Shown here: piece by piece, positions 41,804 through 52,534 of the stretch | Position numbering within the stretch: the first letter of the stretch is position 1 | How the letters are laid out: each line of letters starts with the position of its first letter | Assembly (NCBI GenBank): GCA_917880885.1 | Contig: OU862918.1 | Location: 28,791,988-28,855,987, forward strand | Direction of reading: 5' to 3' | DNA length: 64,000 nucleotides | Source of the DNA: Limnephilus marmoratus | Taxonomy: Eukaryota; Arthropoda; Insecta; Trichoptera; Limnephilidae | Notes under the pieces: generated by a model | What the model saw: only the letters and a program-made list of their open reading frames with translations | What the model was told of the DNA's origin: nothing | The model's database searches: none | Translations under genes and position numbers: made by a program

Positions 41804-43459
41804 GTGCACGTGGAACGTGGAACGTGGACCTCGGAGTGTAGCCTTCTTGGAAGTGCTGAGATAAGTAGTCTTGATTATTTTGTTTCAGCTCTTCCCCCAA
41901 TGGAGGGTGTTTGTAAGAATTTGGGGACGTTCTGTTACAGAACGGGAAACTGGTCATTGTTCAAGGAACGACTGGATCAGGCCCTCATTTTACATGATGA
42001 CAAAGTGTTATCACAAGAACGCAAAAGAGCATTTTTGCTGAGTTGCCTCACCGAAGAAACTTTCTCTTTATTATGTGATCTATGTTTCCCTAAAAAGGTT
42101 TCTGTTTGTTCTTTTGATGATTTATGTAAATTATTTGATTCACATTGCAAACCTATTCAAAATATTTTCGAGTCGCGTGAGTTATTTTATAAGTGTAAAC
42201 AGCTAGCTAACGAATCTATTAAAGATTACGCTGCTAGGTTGAGAGGACTGAGTTTGACGTGCAATTTTGAATTAAGGCTGGAATCTTGTTTAAAAGACAT
42301 ATTCATTATTGGAATTTTCAATGAAAAATTGAAACATAAGTTGTTCGTTGAGGGGGTAAATACTTCTTTTTCGGAATGCATTCAGTTAGCAGCTTCATGG
42401 GAACATGTTGTTAATTTTAAGAAAGTTGATACGAATTTAAATGTTGTGCATAAGGATAGTAATGTTGTCCGTAAATCCAGGTCGGATAGTCCGATCAGAT
42501 TTAAAAGTGCAGTGCGTAGTAAGACGCCAGTAAATATTGCATTAAGAAAATGTTTTTTGTGCGGAAAAACGAATCATTTGCAGAAAGATTGTTGGAAGAA
42601 TATTTTTTGTAATCGGTGCAATAAATCGGGTCATCCTAGTAATGTGTGTAAAAACAGTAAAATTAATGTAGGTAATAAGAATAAACGATTAAATTCGGTT
42701 TTTATGTTGCATGACGGCACGGGGCCGGAACCGATATTCGTAGATCTCATTATTGGTAACACTGTTCTGCGAGCGATTGTTGACACCGGCGCTGAGATTA
42801 ATGCAATTCCATATGAAGTGTATTTAAAAGATTTTGTTTCTTGTAAATTGGAAAGATGCGATATTCAATTGTCAGGATATGACGGGAAACGGTTAAATAT
42901 TGTAGGTAAAGTTAATTTAAGTGTGTTATTTTTAAATAAAAGTGTAGATACGCAGTTTATAATAATTAAAAACGGTAATTCTACGATTGTTGGTAGAAAT
43001 TTTTTACAAGTTTTCGGTATCGGATTAAGTGGAATAAATTCGGTAAATACCAGTGAGACTAGTTGTGATAATCAATTAAATTTTCGTGATAGTTTAAAGA
43101 AAAAATATGCTCATGTGTTTTCAGAAAAATCGGGTAGGCTTATAGGTTATGAAGCTAACATCGAAGTTATTTCGGAGTTCAGGCCAAAGTTTGTGAATCC
43201 AAGATCGTTACCTTTTAGTTTACGTGGAAAGGTAGAGGAGGAATTAAATAAGATGTTACGTGAAGATATAATTGAAAAAGTAGAAATAAGTGATATGGCT
43301 AGTCCGATTGTTGTTGTAAAAAAGAAAGACGGTTCAATTAGAATTTGTACTGATTTTAAAACCACATTAAACCCTATGTTAGCGAAGTTGAAATATCCAT
43401 TGCCTCGTATAGAAGATTTAATTTCATCTTTAAATGGTGCGAAATTTTTGCTAAAATAG
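41804..43459 (+). CDS. LTR element gag-protease and start of reverse transcriptase
   Basis: 551-codon frame; ATG 41900 is a more likely gag start than 41804. Capsid-like region, two CX2CX4HX4C zinc knuckles (about residues 250-283), aspartic protease DTGA (D327), then the first reverse-transcriptase motifs (IRICTDF, YPLPRIEDL). It ends prematurely at a TAG because one base appears missing in the T run 43445-43449; the remaining pol continues in another frame at 43462. Acts in the retrotransposition cycle; this copy cannot make full-length Pol without frameshifting. Confidence 0.88.
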   Translation: MHVERGTWTSECSLLGSAEISSLDYFVSALPPMEGVCKNLGTFCYRTGNWSLFKERLDQALILHDDKVLSQERKRAFLLSCLTEETFSLLCDLCFPKKVSVCSFDDLCKLFDSHCKPIQNIFESRELFYKCKQLANESIKDYAARLRGLSLTCNFELRLESCLKDIFIIGIFNEKLKHKLFVEGVNTSFSECIQLAASWEHVVNFKKVDTNLNVVHKDSNVVRKSRSDSPIRFKSAVRSKTPVNIALRKCFLCGKTNHLQKDCWKNIFCNRCNKSGHPSNVCKNSKINVGNKNKRLNSVFMLHDGTGPEPIFVDLIIGNTVLRAIVDTGAEINAIPYEVYLKDFVSCKLERCDIQLSGYDGKRLNIVGKVNLSVLFLNKSVDTQFIIIKNGNSTIVGRNFLQVFGIGLSGINSVNTSETSCDNQLNFRDSLKKKYAHVFSEKSGRLIGYEANIEVISEFRPKFVNPRSLPFSLRGKVEEELNKMLREDIIEKVEISDMASPIVVVKKKDGSIRICTDFKTTLNPMLAKLKYPLPRIEDLISSLNGAKFLLK

Positions 43460-43461
43460 AT

Positions 43462-45906
43462 TTGCGTAATGCTTTTGGTCAGATTTCGTTGAACGAGAAG
43501 TCGAGAAAATTATGTGTGATAAGTACGCATGTGGGTTTATTCAGGTATAAAGTGTTGCCTTTCGGTTTGACCACAAGCCCGGCTATATTTATGCAAGTTA
43601 TTCAGGCGGTAGTAGGTAGACTTCGTAACGTTCGTATATTTCTAGATGATATTTTGTTGTTTGGAAATTCTGAAGAGGAATTATTCTCTATTTGTGAATC
43701 TGTACTTAGCAAGTTAAGTGATTGTGGATTAACTATTAATGAAAATAAGTGTTCTTTTCTAGAAACTGAGATAGAATATTTAGGTTTTAAAATTTCGCGG
43801 AAAGGAGTTATGCCTTTAGAAAATAAAATCTGTGCGATTACTCAAATGGCAGTACCGAAAAATGTTTCAGAACTTAGGAGTTTACTTGGGGTTATTTCAT
43901 ATTATAGAACTTTTGTTCATAATATTTCAGGTATTTTGTCTCCATTGTATAACTTGTTAAAAAGGGGAGTAAAATATGTGTGGTCTGAGGAATGTAATAT
44001 TGCGTTTGAGCGAGTTAAGAAACTGCTGACGTCAGATAATATTTTAGTGCATTTTGATCCTAATTTACCAATTAAACTTATTTCAGACGCATCTGAAAAA
44101 GCGTTATCAGCGGTGATTTGCCAAGTATATGATAATGTTTTAGAGAGACCTATCGCATTTGCTAGCCGATTATTGTCAGAAACAGAATTAAAGTACTCTA
44201 TTTTAGATAAGGAAGCGTGTGCTATAATTTTTGGGTTGAAGAAATTCTTTCAGTATTTATACGGCAATAAATTTGTTTTGGCTTGCGACAATAAATCGTT
44301 AGTACACATTTTGAACACGGATAAGCAAGTACCTGTGCTGGGCGCTAACCGTCTGCAGAGGTACGCCCTAATACTCCAGACTTTTGACTATAGTATAGAG
44401 CATATTAAGTCAGGTGATAACAAAGCGGATTTCTTATCACGAATGCCGATTAATAATAAGGATAATTTAGGTGTGTGTAGCGACGATATTGATGCTAGCG
44501 ATTATTTTTTAAATTATATTGATTCTTTAAACGTGAATACGGTTGAGTCAGAGTTTGTGAACATAATCGAGTCAGAAACAACATTAAATGCGGAAACGAT
44601 GAAACAGTTTTCGATTAATGATGTAAATATAGCGAGCATTATCGAGTTCACAGCAAATGGTTGGCCGGATAAAAAGTTCTTAAAGGATGATTTATTGAAA
44701 TTCTGGTATTTTAGGGATAAATTATCGACTTATAATTCATGTTGTTTTTATAATAATAAATTTGTAGTTCCAAGGGAATTAAGGGAAATTATATTGAATT
44801 TTTTACATCAATCACATTTAGGCATTGTAAAATCGAAAAGTCTTGCTCGAAATTATTTTTTTTGGCTCGGAATGAACAATGATATAGAAGCAACTGTGAA
44901 ACAGTGTGCTCGATGCATGGAATGTTTACCTACTCCGTGTAAAGTTGAGTTGGCACCTTGGCCAATAAATGGTTTAATCTGGAGTAGATTGCATATTGAC
45001 TTCATGGGACCGTTGGGAGGTCATAATTTTTTAATTATTGTTGATGCAACTACAAAATGGATAGACTGTCATGTTGTAAATAAGGTAGATTCGTTTTGTA
45101 CAATAAAAGTTTTGAAAAGATTATTTTCTATGTTCGGAATCCCGGAACAAATTGTAAGTGACAATGGTACAGCTTTCACATCGTCAGTTTTTAAGGAATT
45201 TTGTCAATATAATATAGAATCATTGACTTCAGCTGTACAGCATCCTGCTTCTAACGGTTTAGCTGAAAATGGGGTTAAAACAGTGAAGAATTTTTTGAAA
45301 AAAATTATGGTAAATAATAAATTTCCTACTGATTTTGAAGATAAACTTTTGACGTTTTTAGTTGATATTAGAAATACGCCTTCAATGTCTACGGGCATTG
45401 AGCCTAGTACATTAATGTTGGGTAGGAAGATTAGATCAATTTTTAATACGATTATTCCAATAGTGGATAATGTTGAGAGTCAAGGTTTTAAAGGAATTGA
45501 CAACACGGTCAAAAACAAAATGTTATTGAGCCAGCATAAACAGAAAAAGTATTATAGAGGAAGAAAATTTAAAAAGTACTTTGAGGTTGGTTCTAAAGTT
45601 TTAACCAGGGATTTAAGAAGTAATGATAATAAATGGATTTTAGGAAAAATTTTTAAAAGATTGGGGAATAGGATTTATTTAGTTAAAATTATGTCTACGG
45701 GACAAATTTGGAAACGCCACCATGATCAGATTTCAGAGAGGAAGGTTAGGTGGGGGGAGTGTGATAGGTCTGATGATTTGCTGGACCTGGGTCCACTCTC
45801 GGATGTGGACATGACCAAATTTCCTAATTCCTCTAATTTTTGCAGGTCACCTACACCATGGGAGGGGAGGTTACGCCCTCGAGGTCAACGCCCACGCTAC
45901 ACGTGA
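43462..45906 (+). CDS. LTR element pol: RT, RNase H, integrase
   Basis: 814-codon frame. Reverse-transcriptase active site FLDD (about residues 61-63), RNase H start (SDASEKALSAV), zinc-binding HHCC region (about 450-490) and integrase core with D in HIDFMGP (about 512), D567 in SDNGT and E602 in LAENG. The C-terminal tail is basic. Apart from the frame change before it, no stop breaks it. Apparent ATG is not the natural start, as it is the 3' part of pol. Confidence 0.9.
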   Translation: MRNAFGQISLNEKSRKLCVISTHVGLFRYKVLPFGLTTSPAIFMQVIQAVVGRLRNVRIFLDDILLFGNSEEELFSICESVLSKLSDCGLTINENKCSFLETEIEYLGFKISRKGVMPLENKICAITQMAVPKNVSELRSLLGVISYYRTFVHNISGILSPLYNLLKRGVKYVWSEECNIAFERVKKLLTSDNILVHFDPNLPIKLISDASEKALSAVICQVYDNVLERPIAFASRLLSETELKYSILDKEACAIIFGLKKFFQYLYGNKFVLACDNKSLVHILNTDKQVPVLGANRLQRYALILQTFDYSIEHIKSGDNKADFLSRMPINNKDNLGVCSDDIDASDYFLNYIDSLNVNTVESEFVNIIESETTLNAETMKQFSINDVNIASIIEFTANGWPDKKFLKDDLLKFWYFRDKLSTYNSCCFYNNKFVVPRELREIILNFLHQSHLGIVKSKSLARNYFFWLGMNNDIEATVKQCARCMECLPTPCKVELAPWPINGLIWSRLHIDFMGPLGGHNFLIIVDATTKWIDCHVVNKVDSFCTIKVLKRLFSMFGIPEQIVSDNGTAFTSSVFKEFCQYNIESLTSAVQHPASNGLAENGVKTVKNFLKKIMVNNKFPTDFEDKLLTFLVDIRNTPSMSTGIEPSTLMLGRKIRSIFNTIIPIVDNVESQGFKGIDNTVKNKMLLSQHKQKKYYRGRKFKKYFEVGSKVLTRDLRSNDNKWILGKIFKRLGNRIYLVKIMSTGQIWKRHHDQISERKVRWGECDRSDDLLDLGPLSDVDMTKFPNSSNFCRSPTPWEGRLRPRGQRPRYT

Positions 45907-46013
45907 AGAACAAGAATAATTACATATACTATGGAATGGAAATATTTAGATATTTTGTTTTGTATAAATTTGTGAATAAAGAAATGTATGTAATTAGGTT
46001 TTAAGTGTGGGGG

Positions 46014-46177
46014 TGTGACGTATGTGTATGAGGGTGACGGCATGAGAGCGAGATAGCGAGTATGGGAAGTATAAAAGGGATGTACCGCTATTGAGCGCTC
46101 TCTCCATATTAATCTGGCAACCAATAAACATTGTAACATTAACAGATGTTATTACTACCCGATCCACAGACACCACA
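46014..46177 (+). repeat. 3' long terminal repeat
   Basis: 164 bp, TGTGACGTATG ... CACCACA, about 97-98% identical to the 5' LTR. Confidence 0.92.
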
Positions 46178-46454
46178 GTGTTGTACATGTATTTTATCTT
46201 TTTTAAATTAAATTTTCTCTAATCTTTTAAAAATAATTAGTGTAGGTATATATTTGTCTGTATATGTAAGTACATTAATTTGTGTATCTACTTTGTCCAT
46301 GGTCAATTTATTTAATGAAGTCATGACAATACTCTCTTCCTAAAAACGATTAACTTGGATTTAGGGAGGTATTAATTTGCATCAAGAAACATAAACTGTA
46401 TATTTACCAGTGGTTAAAAAATCGTAATTTAACAATACAATATATGTATATATA

Positions 46455-46700
46455 TTTTTTAAATAAAATAAATAAATTATAAATAATAATAGTCCTAAGA
46501 CACTTCCTTGCGGTACACCATATTTGATTGGGAGAGGTTTACTTTTTTGCCTATCAATTTAACTTAAGTAGTATAATTCAGTCAAGAAGTTTGGAATTTG
46601 GTCATTGATTCACTCAATGAAGATGCGATCCAAGGTATCCAAAATGTTGACTTCTTGTCAATGAAAAATATTTTTATTTATTTTTTATGGTTTCTTTATA
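46455..46700 (-). pseudogene. LINE reverse-transcriptase fragment
   Basis: On the minus strand KYGVPQGSVLGLLLF is the conserved RT motif (GVPQGSVLGP-type), preceded by text like LDTLDRIFIE. Several breaks. Nothing recognised in 46178-46454 or 46701-47609 apart from a tRNA-like stretch near 46940-47010. Confidence 0.65.
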
Positions 46701-47609
46701 ATTTTTTTATAGTACGCAGGAGAAATTTAAAAGAAGCGTTTTTTTTTTAAATATTTTTAAACGATATCTTTTTACACAACTGGTTTCCCGGAGGTTGCTT
46801 GTTTGGTTAGGGTTTTATCATAAATATGTGTTAGAATTAGAAAGAGAGACAAACTTTCCGGGTTACGAATAACCTGACAATGTTTGAAAATCTCCTACTA
46901 GCAACTAGCACCACATAAGTAAAAATGTTGCTTGTGTCGTGATGGAGGACTTAGCCAGCCGAGGAATCGTACACGCAACTCCCGGGTGGGATCCAAAAGC
47001 GATGGCAACTGAGCCACTGATTATTATACGGAATAAATGTCGTGTATTTTATACAAAATTAATCAAGCTTATCGGCGGGCGTAGGGGGATTACGGATATT
47101 ATCGGACGCATAGTGTTGATCAATTGTATTTTGTTGTTATTGCTTCAATATAAACGATTTATGAATTAATCATAAGTGGAAAGGACCGATCTACACGCTA
47201 CGCTAATTTTAAAAATCAATAACCATCACTGTTTCCCAAAATTTTGATTTTAAAATTACGAAATTTTCGTTTATTATCGGAATTCGACGGGTGGTATCGG
47301 ACAAACTAGCTCTTTGGTTTAACACCGTAATTTATTTTGTTTTATAATAAAACGGTTGCTAATGATTAGATACAAAAGATTTCACATATCATCAGACACT
47401 ATCTTTATTTTTAAAAAAATACCAGCAAGAGAAATACAAGAAAAAGGGCAACAAAGTATTTGAAAGAATTGTCTAATATCGGACATAAAAGGTGTATCGG
47501 ACACAAAAGTGGACAAAAAATATTCATGTTTTTTTTATAAAAAAGGATTTTTTAAAAGTGGTAAAACCGTGTTCAAACTTTACATAACACGTTACACTGA
47601 AAATAAAAA

Positions 47610-48182
47610 TTATTTCTGGCACAATTCACATTTGTAAAAATGCTGGCAAGATTCAAGACCCATACAATTTTCATGAGCCCATCCGTGACAACCTTGATAT
47701 TGAATCCAGTATTTTTCGAAGCTTTCTCTACAGATAAAATTCAAACTTCATCTTTTTTATAATCCTTATGTAGTTTTAGTTTATCCGCTTTCTTATAATT
47801 GATGGCGTTAACATTATTTTTTTTTGTATTTGGGCAGATTCTTGATTTTCTTGCAGATTTTTGATTTACTCATTTGAAAATCTTTTTAGCATATACTGTA
47901 TCCTGGTAGTTTTTCTTGTTTTATTTTGATTGGTAGACCCGGTACTTGTGTTTTGGCTTCATTCTTTACAATTTTTGAACTTTTTAGAAGTAAACCTAAT
48001 TTCCTCAATATCCTAAATACTTTCTTCAATTTCAATAACCTGTCACTAAGTGTACTTTTAGGGACACCACAATATAAGACAGCTTCTCAAATTGTCACAA
48101 ACGTTTTCCACTGCTTATTTCATGTTGCAATCTTTCCATTCACCCCGAGCCCCTGCTCCCACTTTTTTTTTAACCTTGGCAT
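47610..48182 (-). pseudogene. Pogo/Tigger-like transposase relict
   Basis: ATG 48182 opens MPRLKKKWEQGLGVNGKIAT, followed after breaks by AVLYCGVPKSTLSDRLLK, a pipsqueak/CENP-B-type helix-turn-helix. The far end (about 47740-47620) reads YWIQYQGCHGWAHENCMGLE then FYKCELCQK, the zinc-binding tail common in these proteins. The DDE core is largely deleted. Confidence 0.6.
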
Positions 48183-48655
48183 TATCTGGAAAAATGAATG
48201 AAAAACATATTGACTTTTTGAAAATAATGTTTTTAAATCAACAATAGCAAACCCTTTGTATATTGCTTTCGTAATACAATATATTTTAATGATAAGGTGT
48301 ATAAAAATACGAAACACTTTATTTGGTGTAGGTATACGTATTAATTTAAATAAAAAAAATAAAAATAAGCATTTATTCATGTGTCCGATATCAACCGTAA
48401 CAGCCATGTCCGATATTAACCAAACGACGTGTAGTTAACCGCCTACCTGGTATGGGACACAAATTTTAAAACATAAGATCGTCATTTGAATATCACTGAA
48501 ATGTAGTGTACCGTCTTATACGTAAAAATTTAATTAAATTAATAACGTACCTTTTATTTGTCTCCGAATAAAGCTGCGTACACAATATGCGGTGGTCAAA
48601 GTTCGTTTTTTGGGCACAAAACGACACAACCGGCTTTGGCGAGAGTCATGGAAAG

Positions 48656-50384
48656 GGAGGCGTCTACTAATATCTACAGGAATTCCAAAAACTGAAAAAA
48701 TCGAACTAATATCTTGCTACGTGGGTTTTTCTCGCCAAGTGGCAAAACCATGTATACATTTCATAAACAACTCTAGTATTATAATACTGACCAGGTACTC
48801 ACAGATTTTATCCTAAAGGAAGCGCCAATTCTGGACGGGTTATGGATCCCGTCAAGAATATCTGTGGATCCCATTAATGCTCAGGGGTGGATCGTAAACC
48901 ACGATATGTGTCGTTCTCCAAAGGGATGGTTTGCAAGGTACATAATTTAAAATACGGAATTGTGAGATCAAACATATAATTTTTAAAACAAATAGCAATC
49001 ATGGGTCGAGGCCTCACTCGACAAAGGTTTTAAATAATACATTTGACTTACCCTCATGGAACCGACCTATTTTTACTATGAGTTCTATCGCTAGCTAACT
49101 AATAAAATGTCCGTCTAGTAGCTGCAAGGCACAGGCAACATTGCCTCGTGCAGGATCCGGAAAGCCATCACCGAAGCCGAGATCTGGAGTCAGTTCCGCC
49201 GCCAAAGGGAGATCATCAAGCGGCCTTTCGCCGCGTTCAAAATTAGCAAGTTACCCCGCCGGGGAGAGTTTTCTGTTGAAGAAGGTTTGGCATGTAGGGA
49301 GGCCGCCCTCGGTCCAGACGAGAGTCAAGGTCGGCGTAAAATTACATTCCCGCCACAAAGAACAGCAAATAACATCGCGGGCAAACGGTACACAGATCAT
49401 CCATCAATACGGGGCTCTGTCCCAAGTATGATCGGACGTATTTAGCATGGATTTAATCTTTCAGGCTCTGACAACGCCTGGCCGCCGTACAAGTTTCCTT
49501 ACGGTTGCAGGAATCACAGTTAATCCCACCAAGGGGTTTCCAAACTATCGATCACACATAACGTACTCGTTATAACTTTTAACGCCTGGCATTATCAAAG
49601 TAAAAAGAAATTTTTCCCGTACAAACTGAAATCTCACAAAAACTCCGTTGACTGTCGCGTGACTAGGTCCCGGGGCCCAACTCTCCGAAACCTACCCACG
49701 CAAGAAGTGAAGTATTGCCGCGGAACTGATCCAGGTGTCGCCTCTGGTCATAAATAAAATCAGAGCTGGCACTCTAATAAATAATAAACAAGTTCCTACC
49801 TAATGATGATTTCGACGGGTAGAGATGTTAAGATGCAGTTCAAATGATAAAGATGTTAATAATTATATTTAAAGGAATAAGGATTTGTATTGTATCATAA
49901 CAATCTATGAGAAGCAAAGTGTTGACGAATATTTACAGCTCAAACTGTTGACTAATATCTACGAGAACCAAAGTGTTGACGAATATCTACAGCTCAAACT
50001 GCTGACTAATATCTATGAGAACCAAAGTGTTCACGAATATCTACAGCACTGGCAGAGGTTGGATTTGCAATTATGTATAGCATATTGGAATAACGTAATA
50101 TTGCGTATGCAGTTTAAAAAACTTAATTTATGTAAGTATGTATGTAAAAATTCCTAATATCGGACTATTGGACACATTTAGCTGATTAGTCCAACCTACG
50201 CTCTGTAGATATTAGTTCAACCTACGCTCTGTAGATATTAGTCAATACTGGGACCGTCATAGATATTCGTCTGACCTTAGCTCTGTAGATATTAGTCAAC
50301 ACTTTGAAGTTCGTAGATATTAGTTCAACATATGAGCTGTAGATATTCATCCGACATACAGGCTGTAGATATTAGTATCTGGAA
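48656..50384. mobile_element. GGAGGCG element, copy 3, split by an insertion
   Basis: Left piece 48656-48714, right piece 49904-50384. Flanks TCATGGAAA (48646-48654) and TCATGCAAA (50385-50393) form a 9-bp duplication with one mismatch. The left array is expanded: a 54-bp unit (GTTGACGAATATCTACAGCTC) repeats near 49919, 49974 and so on. Confidence 0.8.
48715..49903. mobile_element. Unclassified insertion inside GGAGGCG copy 3
   Basis: Starts TGCTACGTGGGTTTTTCTCG and ends ATCATAACAAT, interrupting the element between AATATCT and CTATGAG. More GC-rich than its surroundings in 49100-49500, with coding-like plus-strand text (RKAITEAEIWSQFRRQREII, ITFPPQRTANNIAGKRYTD). Possibly a retroelement fragment; no family assigned. 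Confidence 0.5.
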
Positions 50385-50586
50385 TCATGCAAACACCGGT
50401 CATCCAGAATTAGTGCGGCAATATTATAAACTAACTTGCATCGCCCTATCTATACGCCAGTAAGAGAAATAACACTTGTACGATACCATACGTTGTCCGA
50501 TAATATACGTACTCCCCCTACTGAAATATTAAAATGTTAGAAGGTTCATATATACCCACTACTAGATAGATACCGATTATGGGGAG

Positions 50587-51449
50587 GAATGCAGATCCCG
50601 CCAATGTGGGGGATTTTAATAAAAATGCACTTTCTAGATGAGAAAAGTGTGGAAAAGTTGAATAAAAAAGAAATTAAAGCGCGCTTGGCAAAATTGAGGG
50701 AGATACAGCCGTTTAAAGAATGAATAAAATGACACTTCATGAACTTATACTACGCCATTTTGTTACTATTATGTTGGTATCTCAGACTTGCTATTAACGA
50801 AGGTTGATACGATTGCAGCCGACTTCATGTGATAGATGCGTAATTATGAAATTTTTCTAGCGGACTTTTTTTCAACGATTTTTTAAACTGTTTATCACCT
50901 TCCAAATTAAAGTAACCTAACCTAAGACTACGCTAAACATGGTTTGTGTAACATGGTTTGTGCCCCTTTATAACGCCTACTCGCGTCAACGCAAGAAAAA
51001 CATCCCAGTTTTCAAATAGTTTAGCGGCTACGCTAGGTTTGTGTAACATGGTTTATGTAACATGGTTTGTGCCCCTTTATAACGCCTACTCGCGTCAACG
51101 CAAGAAAAAACATCCCAGTTTTCAAGTAGTTTAACGGCTACGCCAGGTTTGTGTAACATGGTTTGTGACCATTATTAATTCTGTTTTTCATAATTACGCG
51201 CCTTATTATATATCACACGAAGTTGGCTACAATCGTATCAAACTTCGTTTATAGCAAGTCTGAGATACCAACATAATAGTAACAAAATGGCGTAGTATAA
51301 GTTCACGAAGTGTCATTTTATTCATTCTTTGAACGGCTGTATCTCCCTCAATTTTGCCAAGCGCACCTTTTTTATTCAACTTTTCCACACTTTTCTCATC
51401 TAGAAAGTGCATTTTTATTAAAATCCCCCACATTGGCGGGATCTGCATT
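50587..51449. repeat. Large foldback: about 260-bp arms, repeat-bearing loop
   Basis: 50587-50850 is the near-exact reverse complement of 51187-51449 (e.g. CCGCCAATGTGGGGGATTTT against AAAATCCCCCACATTGGCGG). The loop carries two full and one partial copies of a roughly 105-bp unit (GTGCCCCTTTATAACGCCTA, AACATCCCAGTTTTCAA). The right arm is part of a longer minus-strand frame (51553-51227), the left arm a truncated inverted duplicate. Confidence 0.85.
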
Positions 51450-51553
51450 TCACCCGAAAATTTATTTTCATCCGTACATGCCTTCAGGAAGGTGAAAAGA
51501 TGATATTCTGAAGATAATTGGAATAAATCAGGGGGTGATTCAAATCGTCCCAA
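51227..51553 (-). other. Unrecognised open frame, 108 codons, at the foldback edge
   Basis: Reads FESPPDLFQLSSEYHLF, MQIPPMWGILIKMHFLDEK, MTLRELILRHFVTIMLVSQ. The same frame continues upstream to about 51640 (TALATKYALGPIWLG) before a stop. The duplicated portion survives in the inverted arm. Looks like a decayed transposon gene; family unknown. Confidence 0.35.
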
Positions 51554-51791
51554 CCAAATGGGTCCAAGAGCGTATTTGGTGGCTAAGGCTGTGAGGACGG
51601 ACGTTTTCGTGAAACAAGAACACTTCTCTGATCAGCATTCCCCTCCTTTTGTTTTAAATGCTCCTTTTGAGTTTTTTTCGGGAATCACAATATTGTTGTG
51701 CATTGATGGTCTCAACCTGAGGCAGAAAATTGACCAAAATGATATATTTTCGGTCCCAAAACACTGAGGCTATGATTATGGTAAATATTCG

Positions 51792-51973
51792 GAACAAACG
51801 TCAATGGTTATGTAACGGGATTGTGTATGTTATCTTTACTTTAAAAAACAGCCTACGTTTTTGAATGGTTTGTTTGGCTACGCAGGGTTTGTGTAGCGGG
51901 CTTGTGTTTATTATCTTAATTTTAAAAGTTTTATCAAAAAAAGGGCGTATTAACCGTTGACGTTTGTTCCGAA
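51792..51973. mobile_element. Small MITE with GGAACAAACGTCAA ends
   Basis: GGAACAAACGTCAATGGTTA on the left and TAACCGTTGACGTTTGTTCC on the right are near reverse complements, 182 bp. Another right end occurs at 52127-52147. Target duplication not determined. Confidence 0.65.
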
Positions 51974-52534
51974 CTGCAAACAGAGTGATTTGACAGTGTG
52001 AAAGCAAATTTTCAATTTACGTAAATAAAATTAAAAATGTAACATTTTCAACCTCCCCCAATGCAAATAGTTGTCTTTTATGGTAATTAAGAAGAATCTA
52101 AAAGGTTTATCAAAAAAGTGCGTATTAACCGTTGACGTTTGTTCCATTACCATGATTTTTTTGCCCGAAATTGTGGTTTTAAAGTTTTTGACAGATGGGG
52201 AATTGGTACGACGCCACTTTGACGACTGTTTTTTTTCCCAGGCATGTGATGAGTCATCCACTATCATCCCAATTCACAATAGAGCGCAGAAATCCTCAGT
52301 TTACGTACCTACTACAATGTTTCTGCGATGCTCGTTCTGGTCAAGAGACCCTCTTCTACCACTCAGTGTTGCCAACTCTCAAAAAAAAAAAAAAAACCTC
52401 CGCCCGTTATGGTCACAGTACACTTACTTTCTGAACATGCAAAGTATTATTATGCACTCGTGTTTTTACATGATGTTCATACATTTTTGAATTACCTTAA
52501 AAAAATGCCTAACAACCTAGCTACTTAGCTGTCA

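Larger units (their letters stand above)
41242..46177 (+). mobile_element. Ty3/gypsy-type LTR retrotransposon, near-complete
   Basis: LTRs at 41242-41406 and 46014-46177, flanked by the 5-bp target duplication GTGTT (41237-41241 and 46178-46182). A primer site TGGCGCAGCTCGG begins two bases after the 5' LTR and a purine-rich AAGTGTGGGGG precedes the 3' LTR. Gag, protease, reverse transcriptase, RNase H and integrase are present in the usual gypsy order; no envelope frame. The LTRs differ at about three sites plus one indel, indicating fairly recent insertion. Sequence of the reverse-transcriptase region suggests the Mag-like lineage. Confidence 0.93.

Noticed and set aside
49885..50157. Protein with 18-residue repeats (YENQSVDEYLQ...)
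   Set aside because: The repeats are the DNA array of the GGAGGCG element read through; copies 1 and 4 do not keep the frame.
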